Below are positions 32,589 through 42,950 of a stretch of DNA of 64,000 nucleotides, in pieces. The stretch's first letter is position 1. Every line of letters begins with the position of its first letter. Below the pieces are notes generated by a model that was not told the origin of the DNA, made no database searches, and saw only the letters and a program-made list of their open reading frames with translations. Origin of the DNA: Apoderus coryli (lineage: Eukaryota; Arthropoda; Insecta; Coleoptera; Attelabidae). The translations under genes were made by a program, and so were the position numbers. The DNA lies in contig OU452202.1 of NCBI GenBank assembly GCA_911728435.2, positions 3,885,135 to 3,949,134 of the forward strand. The letters run 5' to 3'.

Positions 32589-33625
32589 AAATAATTTCGT
32601 GGCAAAGCGGACTAAAATGTTGGCTTTACCTACACAAGGAATTTTGTTTAATTTAGCAGGGCCCCAGTCTAATTCGATAGAAACCAGACCGAGGCATGGG
32701 TCGACAGGTACTGACGAATTCGTTTCGCTCTTGTTATGAGCTCGTCAGAGCACCATAGTCGCTGCCCATCACAAATATCGGCCTGCATTTAAGCACAATA
32801 GGATACACAACAGTAGACACATGTAAACATATATCATCTACATGTACATAGTAATGCATATCCCATACCATGCAGAGGCCGAACAAACTCAATGTATAGG
32901 TAAAACCAGTCGTATAAATAGAAATAAATATAAATAAAAATAGTATGAACACAAAACGCTAGCAGGAGACCATTTTATCCTTCTGCCAGCATCTCCCAAA
33001 TATTTGGGTTTCAGCAATGCTCGGACGGTGGTCTCCAAGCGTTCTGCCGTCGATGTTTAATGCCAAATAATGAAAAATTAATTTATTTATTTAATTAATT
33101 AATTTTTCATTATTTGGCATTAAACATCGACGGCAGAACGCTTGGAGACCACCGTCCGAGCATTGCTGAAACCCAAATATTTGGGAGATGCTGGCAGAAG
33201 GATAAAATGGTCTCCTGCTAGCGTTTTGTGTTCATACTATTTTTATTTATATTTATTTCTATTTATACGACTGGTTTTACCTATACATTGAGTTTGTTCG
33301 GCCTCTGCATGGTATGGGATATGCATTACTATGTACATGTAGATGATATATGTTTACATGTGTCTACTGTTGTGTATCCTATTGTGCTTAAATGCAGGCC
33401 GATATTTGTGATGGGCAGCGACTATGGTGCTCTGACGAGCTCATAACAAGAGCGAAACGAATTCGTCAGTACCTGTCGACCCATGCCTCGGTCTGGTTTC
33501 TATCGAATTAGACTGGGGCCCTGCTAAATTAAACAAAATTCCTTGTGTAGGTAAAGCCAACATTTTAGTCCGCTTTGCCACGAAATTATTTTCATTTATT
33601 ATATTTACGGACATGAAATCCTCTT
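32583..33625. repeat. 1-kb near-perfect palindrome inserted in gag
   Basis: About 500 bp (32583-33080) are repeated as an apparently perfect reverse complement (33100-33600), with the centre at about 33090 in an AT-rich aattaatt region. The direct repeat aatggaactaat sits at 32571-32582 and 33626-33637, and removing the insert lets Gag continue. About 25 bp (tatatttacggacatgaaat...) at the right lie outside the palindrome. The identical 72-aa frames on opposite strands are a product of the symmetry and not genes. A foldback element is one reading; an assembly or library artefact is another. Confidence 0.85.
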
Positions 33626-33991
33626 AATGGAACTAATGTTTTTAAACCTCAAAATGTAAAACAACCTACACCCACACCCATGTCTGGCATAGAAACTTCT
33701 CAATTTAAACCCTTTACAAATCAACCTAATAATAATTATAACCCACCTAAATTCACTTTTGAAGAACTATACAATGTAGAATCACATGACCTACCTCAAC
33801 AAGACTATTATTACGCTGAGAGCCAGTACAATGAACCTAACCAATATCAAGATTTCTACTCTGCATATCCTAACCAATACGAACACTCCTGCGATGACCT
33901 ACCTCAACAAGAACAACCAGTTAATAATCAGTCTGTAGAAAATGCTTCAAATTTTCGACAGGACGGCCAGGAAACCCCGAACGGTTAGAAA
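33626..33991 (+). pseudogene. Errantivirus Gag, C-terminal part
   Basis: After the palindrome the Gag frame continues NGTNVFKPQNVKQP and ends with a Gln/Asn/Tyr-rich, proline-poor tail (DLPQQDYYYAESQYNEPNQY, then DDLPQQEQPVNNQ). The stop is at 33986-33988. Pol begins in a different frame just upstream of 34012, so a ribosomal frameshift at the gag-pol border is likely. No knuckle is seen. Confidence 0.8.
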
Positions 33992-34011
33992 CACCTACAA
34001 TATCTTTTAAT

Positions 34012-37000
34012 ATGTCCAACCCTAACGAATTATCATACATTATATTTCCAGAAAATAACCTTAAAATTTTGATAGATTCCGGTTCAAGTAATTCATTTTT
34101 GGACCCGATTCTTGCCAAAAAGTTATTTCCGAATAAAATAATAGACGATCCATTCGTTGTGTCTACAGTATATCAGAAATCAGCTCATAGACATAGTGTT
34201 CTTATGCCTGCTTCAAAATTATTTAATTTACCCGAAAATAAAGATATAAAATTCTACCTATTTAAATTTCATAATATTTTTGATGGACTTTTAGGTTTAG
34301 ATAATTTAAAATTATTGCAAGCAACTTTAGACTACAATAACAACTATTTAGTTACACCGTACACGCATATTAAGTTACAATTCCAGAAAACAAGATGTGA
34401 ACTAAACAATATAACGATCCCACCGCGTGTTGAACAAGTAATTACGATTAGGACTTCCATAAAAAATGGTGATATTATAATACCACATCAAAAATTTCAT
34501 AACTGTGAAATCCCAGAATCACTATCAACTGCAAAAAAAGGCTTTGCACTCACAACTATTTTAAACAATACCTGTGAATCCATTACGTTAGACCTATCAG
34601 AACCCATAGGCGTAGAACAATTCAATTCTAAGGTAATGTCGGAAATAAATTTAAACAATATTGACGAATCCCCAAAATTTTCAAATAAACTTGACCTTTC
34701 CAAATTTCGTACAGACCATCTAAATGAAGAAGAAAAAATAAAAATTTTAAATTTAATTAGAAATTATTCAGACATTTTTTATAATGAAAATGATCAACTG
34801 ACGTTTACAAGTAAAATCAAACATCGCATAAGAACTACGGACGAAATCCCCGTTTATACCAAATCATACCGTTACCCAACTATCCATAAGGAAGAAGTCC
34901 AAAAACAAATAACTAAAATGTTAGACCAACAAATCATCCAACCAAGCACCTCGCCTTGGAGTTCACCAATCTGGGTAGTACCCAAAAAGGCAGACGCTTC
35001 CGGCCAACAAAAATGGCGTGTTGTAGTAGACTTCAGAGGACTTAATGCTAAAACCTTAGACGATAGGTACCCACTGCCTAATATCACGGATATACTGGAC
35101 AAATTGGGCAAATGCCAATATTTTACCACATTGGATCTGGCTAGTGGCTTCCACCAGATACAAATGCACGAACAAGATATCGAAAAAACTGCATTTAGTA
35201 CAGAACATGGACATTATGAATTTTTAAGAATGCCATTTGGGCTGAAGAACGCTCCAGCGACCTTCCAAAGAATTATGGATAATATCCTTCGTGGCATCCA
35301 AAATGAGAAATGCCTGGTGTACCTGGATGACATAATTTTGTTCTCCACCTCACTCCAAGAGCATTTAGACGCGCTCAAAGACTTCGAAACTCCAATTTCA
35401 AGATACAGTTGGACAAAAGCGAATTTTTACGTAAAGAAGTTGCCTATCTTGGACATATTGTAACACCAGACGGCGTTAGGCCAAACCCTGACAAAATAAT
35501 AAGTATAAAGAAATATCCCATTCCAAAAACTACCAAACAAATTAAAGGATTCCTCGGATTGCTCGGATACTACAGGAGATTCATTAAGGACTTTGCTAAG
35601 ATCACCAAACCACTAACGAAATGTCTAAAAAAGGGAGCAACAATTAAACACGACAAAGAATTTGTGGAGTGCTTTGAACTTTGTAAGAACTTACTGACAA
35701 ACGAACCTATCTTACAATATCCGGACTTCTCACAGCCATTCAACCTTACAACAGATGCAAGCAATGTAGCTTTAGGCGCAATTCTTTCACAAGGTCCCAT
35801 AGGACAAGACCTCCCGGTAGCATACGCCTCACGTACACTCAACGACTCAGAAAGAAACTATTCCACCACAGAAAAGGAACTTTTAGCTTTGGTATGGGCA
35901 ACCAAATATTTTAGGCCTTACATTTTTGGAAGGAAATTAAATTACCGACCATAAACCCCTCCAATGGCTTTTCTCGGCTAAAGACCTCGGATCGAAATTG
36001 TTAAGATGGCGCATAAAACTAGATGAATATTTCCCCGAAATAAAGTACAAAAAAGGTAGATTAAATACTAATGCTGACGCGTTGTCACGCATCGAAATTC
36101 ACACTAAAGAAACGCACGAAAAATTTTCCCTAAAAGATTATATCGAAGACTTTAATAAACAACTAGAAAACGAAACAGCTGACCACAACACCGACCAAAT
36201 TTCAACTATTGCCCAAGTGGACGACACTGACAACACTCGATACAACGACATAGAACTCCCAGTACCTAATGATGATGCAGCGAACAACGATAACATGACT
36301 ATACCTACAAACGTAAACGAAGACCCCATAGTCGACATTCCAATACATGATATTCCTGTAAACTACGGTGCGAATCAAATAATTATACAACAAGTACTAC
36401 ATTCCCCTGCAAAACCAAAATTGACAATCTTATTTGAAAAGAAACGCCGCTATATCATCCAAATTTCCAAAAGTAATTTTGATGTCGATATTTTAAATAC
36501 ATTTAAAGAAATTATCGTGCCTGATAAGCAATATTACCTTTATTTTGAAAAATCAGATATTTACGAACCATTTTGCGAAGTTATAAGAAAAACATTCAAA
36601 TGGCCTTCACTAAAGTTAAGACGTTGTTTAAAGAAATTAATAGACGTTACCGATAAAACTGAAATTTCTGACATCATAAAAATGTATCATGAATCAAAAA
36701 ATAATCATAGAGGCATCGACGAAACCCTCGAAAGAATTAAACAAAAATATTATTGGCCAAACCAAAAAGACTCTGTACAAACCTATATAAACAATTGTGA
36801 AATTTGTGAAAGAAGTAAATACGAACGTCACCCTATAAATATGTAAATGAACGTCACACCTACTGCTTCCCGTCCTTTTCAAATAATTCATATAGACGTA
36901 TACACTTTAGAAAAAACCAAATTCCTTACAATAATCGACAGCTTTTCAAAATATGCGCAAGCATATGGCCTTCAGTCACTTGCAGCTTCAGAAATTGTTG

Positions 37001-37683
37001 ACAAACTATTAATTTTCTTTTCTCATCATAGTGTCCCAGAACAAATTATATTAGATAATGGAACTGAATTCAAAAATACGGTTGTAACTGAAATGCTAAA
37101 CCTCCATAAAATTAAAATTCATTTTTGCTCTCCGTATCACCCACAATCTAACGGGCAAGTTGAAAGACTCCATTCCACTTTAAGCGAACACATTCGCCTC
37201 CTTAATAATCAAGAGTTTTCAAAATCTCCAATAAGTCAAAAAATGGTTTACGCCATTTTAGCATATAATAACTCAATACATTCTGTTACGAAATTTAAAC
37301 CTATAGACGTTATTAACGGCCATATTTCTGATAATGATCCATTCGATATAAAATTAGACCAAATGTTACTAACTGACTATATTAATAATCACAAAGAAAA
37401 GGCTCGTCTTTTATACTCTAATATAAATGAAAAACTAATTGGAAATAAAGAGAAGGTTATTTCTAAAATTAACGAAAACCGAGATAAACCCGATATTTTC
37501 ACAGAAAACCAAAAAGTCTACCCTAAGAAACACATAAGACAAAAACTTACAGACAAATTCCTAAAACCCACCAAAATCCTCTCAGTAAATGAAAACCGTA
37601 AAACCGTTTCTACAGAATCACAAACTAAAGTTCATATGGACAATTTAAAACGCCCCCTCAGGCAAACATACAGCTTTGACTAA
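34012..37683 (+). pseudogene. Errantivirus Pol: protease, RT, RNase H, integrase
   Basis: The protease has ILIDSGSSNSFLD at about residues 18-30. RT has PSTSPWSSPIWVVPKK near 310, KWRVVVDFRGLN near 335, LDLASGFHQI (first Asp) near 375 and catalytic YLDD near 440. A short deletion at about 35383 shifts the frame; RT then continues with VAYLGHIVTPDGVRPNPDK. RNase H has TTDASNVALGAILSQ near 35752 and a second frameshift at about 35943 just before TDHKPLQW. The integrase zinc region HESKNNHRG...CEIC lies near 36690-36820. A TAA at 36844-36846 precedes the catalytic core, with aspartates in HIDVY (about 36894) and LDNGTEF (about 37053) and glutamate in QVERLHS (about 37160). Two frameshifts and one stop make it non-functional as written. 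Confidence 0.93.
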
Positions 37684-37700
37684 AAACCAAAATTTTATTT

Positions 37701-38722
37701 CAGGCTCGCCGCCACAATTTACGCAGAAGACAAAATAGTACTTAGGCAACTGGACGATAACCCTGGCATACTACCTCTTAAACTTGGACAAGCAAAACTC
37801 GTACAATACACCTTTACTCTAATACATTACTTCGACTTAAATCCCATTATAACGGAGGTTAACAAATTACATTTCAGAACCAAAAACATAACCAATTCTT
37901 TAAATAAACATAATGAATATTTTAACGAAACATCTAACTATATAAAAATTCTTAATTTAATTCAAGAAAGAGTTGAAACCAAAATCAAAAATTTGATACC
38001 TCACCCCCAAAGGACCAAAAGAGGACTTATTAATGCAGCAGGCTCAGTTTTCAAACTCATAACTGGTAACCTCGATGCGTCGGATGGCGAACGCTACGAA
38101 AAACTCATCAATAATTTAGAAACCAATCAAAATAACTTGGCAACAATTATCAAAAACCAGAATTCAATTTCAACAAGCATAATCCAGAATTTCAACAATA
38201 CTGTTCAACAAATTAATCAAAATGAAAAGCTAATAGAAAAAAGAATTAATCAAATTGGGCTAATTGTGCAAAGAACTACAATTCCCGAAAACTATAATTT
38301 TATTAAAGACATTATCAATCAAATTATCAGTTTCTATGAAATAATTGACTCTATGCTCCAAGACTTAGAAAATTCAATAACTTTTGCTAGACTCAAAACT
38401 ATGCACCCTAGCATAATTAAAACAAATAACCTTTTAACCGAACTAAAGAAGTTGGAACACATTGTAGGTCCTAATTCATTGCCTTTACCTATTAACTTAG
38501 AAAACATATTTTTGTTCGAAAAACTCATTGAAATAGATTGCTTTATTTATAAAAATAAAATCACTTTTTTATTACACATTCCTGTAACATATCCAAATAA
38601 ATTCGACTATTACCATTTATATTCTCTACCAGTCAAACATCAGAGTCTGTTTAAGGTAGTCATTCCGCGTAATACATATCTAGTAAAAAGTCAGTTACAC
38701 TATTCACATTTTGGAACGCCTT
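37701..38722 (+). pseudogene. Errantivirus Env, N-terminal and fusion part
   Basis: The frame opens directly at a splice acceptor (ttttatttcag ending at 37703). It encodes the surface part of a class I fusion glycoprotein related to baculovirus F proteins. A furin-type R-x-K-R site lies near 38017-38028. After it come a hydrophobic glycine/alanine-rich fusion segment and the LDASDGERY motif, then a heptad-repeat region rich in Asn, Gln and Ile (about 38100-38330). There is no local start codon; the leader at 31575 is proposed to supply it. The frame runs into a (TAA)n-ended LINE insertion at about 38723. Confidence 0.82.
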
Positions 38723-39550
38723 GTAATAATAATAATAATAATAATAATCTTTATTCATCAGGTACAACAATAGTACATAGAATGTGTCAAAAACTTCACA
38801 AATAGCAATTCTCAAAATGACTATAATTACAATTACACAACCAGCACGTTAATATCTACAATCTACAAAAATAAATAACAAAATACAGTAATATTTACAT
38901 TGACAAACAACAATTATATCGAACAATCACTTTAACAATTAAGTATGTCCAAAATATTCATTCAACGAATAAAAACTGTGCTGTAAAAGCCAAGCCTTAA
39001 CGCCGCATTTAAATTTTCTTGAACCAGGGATAACTTTCAGATGCCGAGGCAGATGGTTAAAAATCTTGATAGGCATTACCAAAGAACTATTTGCCGATAG
39101 GGAGAGTCTGTGAGCAGGTAGTCTTAAATTCAGCTTATGTCTTAGCTCATAATTGGATATCTGGCTTGTGCTTTCAAATTTATCGATGTTAGAATAAACA
39201 TAGAACGCACTCTCCAATATATAAATTGAGGTAACAGTTAAAATATGTAAGGTCTTAAACAATTGGCGGCAGGGAAATCTCGCAGATTTAAATGACATTG
39301 TCCTAATGATCCTCTTTTGTAAAATTAGTAGTTCGTCCGTGCGTCGCGAGTTACCCCATACCACAATTGAATAGGATAATACAGAATGGACATGTGCAAA
39401 ATAGAAACATAACAACACATCAAGGGTAACAAAGCTTCTGAGTTTCCAGATCAAAAACGACAGCCTGCAGAGCTTCCTCGAAACAGTCTCGATTTGCCTG
39501 TACCAATTTAGATGCGAGTCGATCTCAACTCCCAAGAACCTCACTCCATC
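38723..39550 (-). mobile_element. CR1/L2-like LINE fragment inserted in env
   Basis: A (TAA)n tract at 38722-38747 on the plus strand is the 3' tail of a minus-strand LINE, matching the short-repeat tails of L2/CR1-like elements. Coding runs from about 39560 down to 38939. Env coding continues on both sides. Junctions are approximate and no clear TSD was found. Confidence 0.8.
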
Positions 39551-39555
39551 CGTAC
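38939..39555 (-). pseudogene. LINE RT C-terminal fragment
   Basis: It begins at DGVRFLGVEIDSHLNW (the RT 'vKfLGi.lD..L.W' segment). It continues with LCRLSFLIWKLRSF, YFAHVHSVLSYSIVVWG and LLILQKRIIRTM (the 'iQkr.iR.i' segment), and closes with KIFNHLPRHLKVI. About 200 residues are open to a stop at 38939. RT catalytic residues are absent through 5' truncation. The family differs from the LINE at 6148-7122. Confidence 0.82.
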
Positions 39556-40213
39556 AATCGTACGTCCACAAACACTCCTCTGCTACAAACCAATGCTGAA
39601 AGAAATCGAAGAAAACAGCCCTTGTGAAGTACAACTACTAGGATCGACCAAAAACACCCCCACCTGTCAACAAACAGATATCACAGCAACAAAACCAATC
39701 ATAAATCAACTAGACCAATCAGATAAATGGATTTTAGTACTACCAAAGGAAACTATCGTACAATTAAAATGCCCTTTTCAAGAAGAAAACCAAAGGTTAC
39801 TAGGAAGTTACTTAACGACAATACCAACTGGGTGCCAAATAAAGACCGCAGATAAAATAATAATCAATAACCAAAAGGAAACCAATTCCAGTCAACAGCC
39901 AATCATTTTCCCAGATTTTAACGAAACCAAAGAGTACCTTCCACTCCTTAATTTAAGTATCCATCTGCAAGAGATAAATTTAGACAGTCTACACGAGTTA
40001 CAAAATAAAATCATGAAAAATCAGCCATATACAATTTTTGACAGCATTTCAAAATTTCCGAGTCTATGGACAATTTTGATCTATATGTTAGTGTTTGGAA
40101 TATGCTCATATATGGTATATAAGTGCATTATAGGACGAAAACTCAATGGAAAGAAGACCAACTTGGAAACTCAGACATACCAACATATCCAACTACCCCT
40201 AAACCAGGCGTAG
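39550..40213 (+). pseudogene. Errantivirus Env, C-terminal part with transmembrane anchor
   Basis: After the LINE, Env resumes with a cysteine-containing ectodomain (LLCYKPMLKEIEENSPCE near the start, TPTCQQ and LKCPFQ after it) and a second heptad-like stretch (LQEINLDSLHELQNKI). A hydrophobic anchor LWTILIYMLVFGICSYMVY (about 40064-40120) and a short basic cytoplasmic tail close it. The stop is at 40211-40213. A reading start at 39512 is inside the LINE and is an accident. Confidence 0.82.
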
Positions 40214-40439
40214 TTTTATTCTAAGGAGGGAGGAGTTATATGATGGTCCACTCCGTATAAATGCTGACCAAGCGAGATCAAATGACACCGCAGTAAACAT
40301 TATATATAGGAAGAAGACGCTATTTTTCAAGTTCAGTCATAATAATTTTATTTGTTAATATAAACCAGAAATATTGTAATTTTGTATTTTGAAAATAAAG
40401 TTTTTTAAAAAGGAAAACTCCGGGCTAAGAAAATTAATT
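40214..40439 (+). repeat. Polypurine tract and gypsy 3' LTR
   Basis: aaggagggagg at about 40223-40233 is a clear polypurine tract for plus-strand priming. The LTR follows at 40234-40439, with CAGG at 40440-40443 as the TSD. Confidence 0.92.
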
Positions 40440-40451
40440 CAGGAGACTCCC

Positions 40452-40620
40452 CGAGTAGGTATGGCGACACCCCAGCGGCCTCCCTCCCTCCACTCCCATT
40501 AGTTGCGGCACCGGTCGATTTTTTATTCAAAAATTTTGAATATTAGAAAAGTTTGTTTTATACCAGGGAGTCGAACCCGGGTTCTTGGTGTATGAGTTAA
40601 ACGCCTAAACCACACACAGA
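40452..40620 (-). repeat. tRNA-like/SINE-like dispersed repeat, copy A
   Basis: On the minus strand gtttaggcg is followed by ...aacccgggttcgactccctgg, which has the GGTTCGANNCC B-box of a tRNA T-arm, then a non-tRNA body (cgaccggtgccgcaactaat, gggagtggagggagggagg). A closely matching copy of about 150 bp lies inverted at 63504-63666. Cloverleaf pairing is incomplete, so this is tRNA-derived and not a tRNA gene. Confidence 0.65.
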
Positions 40621-40642
40621 ATTTATCGACCGTACTCGTAAT

Positions 40643-42162
40643 AAAATGACTAACTATGTCGGGCTAATCGGTCTGTTATGTATCAATTAAAACTCATTTA
40701 TCTTGACACCTCTATATTTCGCCAATACATTCGTGGCTTCTTCAGGAGGAAAAGCTAACAATGAATTCAATGAATCAACTTATGTCATACAGCAATCAAA
40801 TAAAAACAAAAGACTTACATCAGAGTTAATATATGTAGGCACAATACATGACTTAACCAATAAAAACGTTGATAAAAATACTGTAAAAACAATTCACCGA
40901 AACAAACACATTAAAATCTGGTAGAAAATGGCAATTTCATTCAATACGTGTGGGTGTATATCTATTTTATTTACTATCATATGCAGGAGAGATAAACTTT
41001 AACAACAATTCTCAGGTATATACCATGTGGTTTAAAACATTCAGTCATTTAGAAGATTGGAGTATATCACACGCTGGCTAATATCAGATCGTGAATTAAT
41101 AGTATTTCCTGTCTTGTTTATATGAACCATCTCTAAGAAGGTCCGTTTTGTGAGGTTCTTTTCTATGTCCAATATTACTGGTTCGTCAAAATTAATACGG
41201 TGGTCTAGATTCAGACAGTGATTAGCAAGCGCACAAGATTGTTTTCCAATCCTTATATCACTTTTGTGTTGCACAATGCGCTGCTTTAAGTTTTGTGAAG
41301 TTTGACCCACGTAGCAACTCTGACAATCAGAACATGAAATCTTGTATACCACGTTCTTGTTTTTCAATGTAGGGTTCCTGTCTTTTATTTTTGTGAATAG
41401 CGTACGGACTGTCATACTGTTGTATTTGGCAATATGTATGTTGTTAAAATTCCGAAAATGTTTGACAAGATTGTTGGTTAGACCTTCAATATAGGGTAAT
41501 TTGTAAAATTTTCTAAAATTCTCAGCACCATCGTCCGTAGGGCCGTCATAAAAGTTTGAACTGAAAATGAGTTTACGTAAAATAGTTTTAGGATACCCAT
41601 TGTTAAGGAATATGTCAAAAAGTTTTTTCAAGTTTTCTTGTAAAAAGGTGTCATGAGAAATATGTGTGATTCTGTTCCTCATCGCTAAGACTGTGTTATA
41701 CTTTTGATTAATTGGATGATTGGAGTAAAAATTTAAATACCTAGCAGATGAAGTTGGTTTATTATACCAATTTAGAATGATTTTATTATTCTCTGATCTG
41801 ACTACCAAGGTATCTAGAAAGGGTATGGTATTATTATTTTCTTTTTCAATGGTAAACTGTATATATGTGGATTTACTGAGTTAAACGTATCCAATGTAAG
41901 GTCAGCCTGGTCCATCGGAACAGAAGTTATTATATCATCTACGTATTTGAATAGAAATGGAACTTGAAAGGGTAGTAACTGTAAAATCCTTCGAACTATG
42001 GAATCCATGACAATCTGTGCCAGAATTGGACTTATTGGTGAACCCATAGGTGTACCAAAAATCTGTTTATAAAACTTATCGTTGAAAGTAAAATATAGAG
42101 GTGTCAAGATAAATGAGTTTTAATTGATTCATAACAGACCGATTAGCCCGACATAGTTAGTC

Positions 42163-42167
<5 letters not shown>
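40643..42167 (-). mobile_element. Penelope-like element, with an inverted copy of its 5' segment
   Basis: Minus-strand RT and GIY-YIG coding spans 41041-42107. About 75 bp at its 5' side (42092-42167) recur in the opposite orientation at 40644-40718 with one difference, so the element is bracketed by inverted copies. Such partial inverted arrangements are characteristic of Penelope elements. A (TA)n tract (42165-42198) abuts the right copy. Confidence 0.8.
41041..42107 (-). pseudogene. Penelope-like RT with C-terminal GIY-YIG endonuclease
   Basis: The upstream part (42107-41814) has FGTPMGSPISPILAQIVMD and FKYVDDII, the catalytic motif of Penelope-type RTs. A frameshift near 41830-41880 precedes LDTLVVRSE, and the frame then runs 41808-41041. 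It carries KPTSSARYLNFYSNHP, then the nuclease with VVYKISCSDCQSCYVGQTSQ (a GIY-YIG variant with cysteine knuckle), NLKQRIVQHK and ANHCLNLDH, and a catalytic-type glutamate in TFLEMVHI. The GIY-YIG domain cuts the target and the RT copies the RNA. N-terminal RT fingers are missing, so it is 5' truncated. Confidence 0.9.
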
Positions 42168-42199
<32 letters not shown>

Positions 42200-42840
42200 A
42201 AAGAGAGCACAGCTGCACAGCGGCAACCTTAATATTAGTATATGTATAGAAAAAGAAAGCACCCCTGCGCCAGCATGCCGGTGTAAAGTTAGATTTTAGC
42301 GTATATAGGGTCTCAAATTTGCTCCTAGAGGGTCTCACGGGCGGAAGCTTTAGCGTATTTTATAAACCATATACCTGCTGCACAGAGTCTTAATATTATA
42401 AACCATATAGAGAAAAGAGAGCAGCCCCCAGCCCCGGTATACAAGTTCGATTTAGTGTATGCCTCACTCAAGAGAGAGATGCCTCAAATTGCTCAACCTA
42501 ACCTTACTTATCGTTATATCAGGTATATGGGTACCAGGGGAGAGATCTTTAGCGTATTTAATATTTTTCTAAAGTAATCCATATTCATTTTCATTGTATC
42601 AATTCACCTTATAATTAAAGAAAAAGATTGTAGTGGTTAAACTGGAGAGACAATGGCATAGTACATGGTCACGTGGCTGTGACGTGTACAAAGAATGTTA
42701 AAATTGATATTGTTATTTTGGTATGCACACAGCAAGATAATCTAATATTTATTTGACCTCTTTGGCCCCGGGGCGGTGATAACACACATAGTCCAATTTT
42801 AAAGTTATATTCATATATATAATATACAATAATAATAATA
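42168..42840. other. Low-complexity spacer, no gene seen
   Basis: It starts with (TA)n to about 42198. The rest has loosely repeated phrases (agaaaaagagagcac, agaaaaagaaagcacc, ttagcgtat) but no reading frame worth calling. Confidence 0.6.
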
Positions 42841-42950
42841 ATTTTTAATATCGGGCTCCTTGAGCGTACAGGGTCCCATTAGTGTTAGGTCATTGACATC
42901 GTTAATGTATATAGAACAAGCGGAAGAGGGCGTTCTAAAAGAGGCATGAC

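Larger units (their letters stand above)
31085..40443 (+). mobile_element. Errantivirus-type Ty3/gypsy element (gag, pol, env) with CAGG TSD
   Basis: 206-bp LTRs at 31089-31294 and 40234-40439 begin AGTTA and end AATT, as errantivirus LTRs do. CAGG flanks the element at 31085-31088 and 40440-40443. The order is primer-binding site, spliced leader, gag, pol (PR-RT-RH-IN), env. Four lesions make this copy dead: a 1-kb palindrome in gag, two frameshifts and one stop in pol, and a LINE in env. The LTRs look identical where compared, so the insertion is fairly recent. Confidence 0.95.

Noticed and set aside
32734..33446. Two identical 72-aa frames on opposite strands
   Set aside because: Both are products of the palindrome's symmetry; no recognisable domain.
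40703..40924. 73-aa plus-strand gene
   Set aside because: Its start is the inverted Penelope segment and the rest is unrecognised; there is no supporting context.
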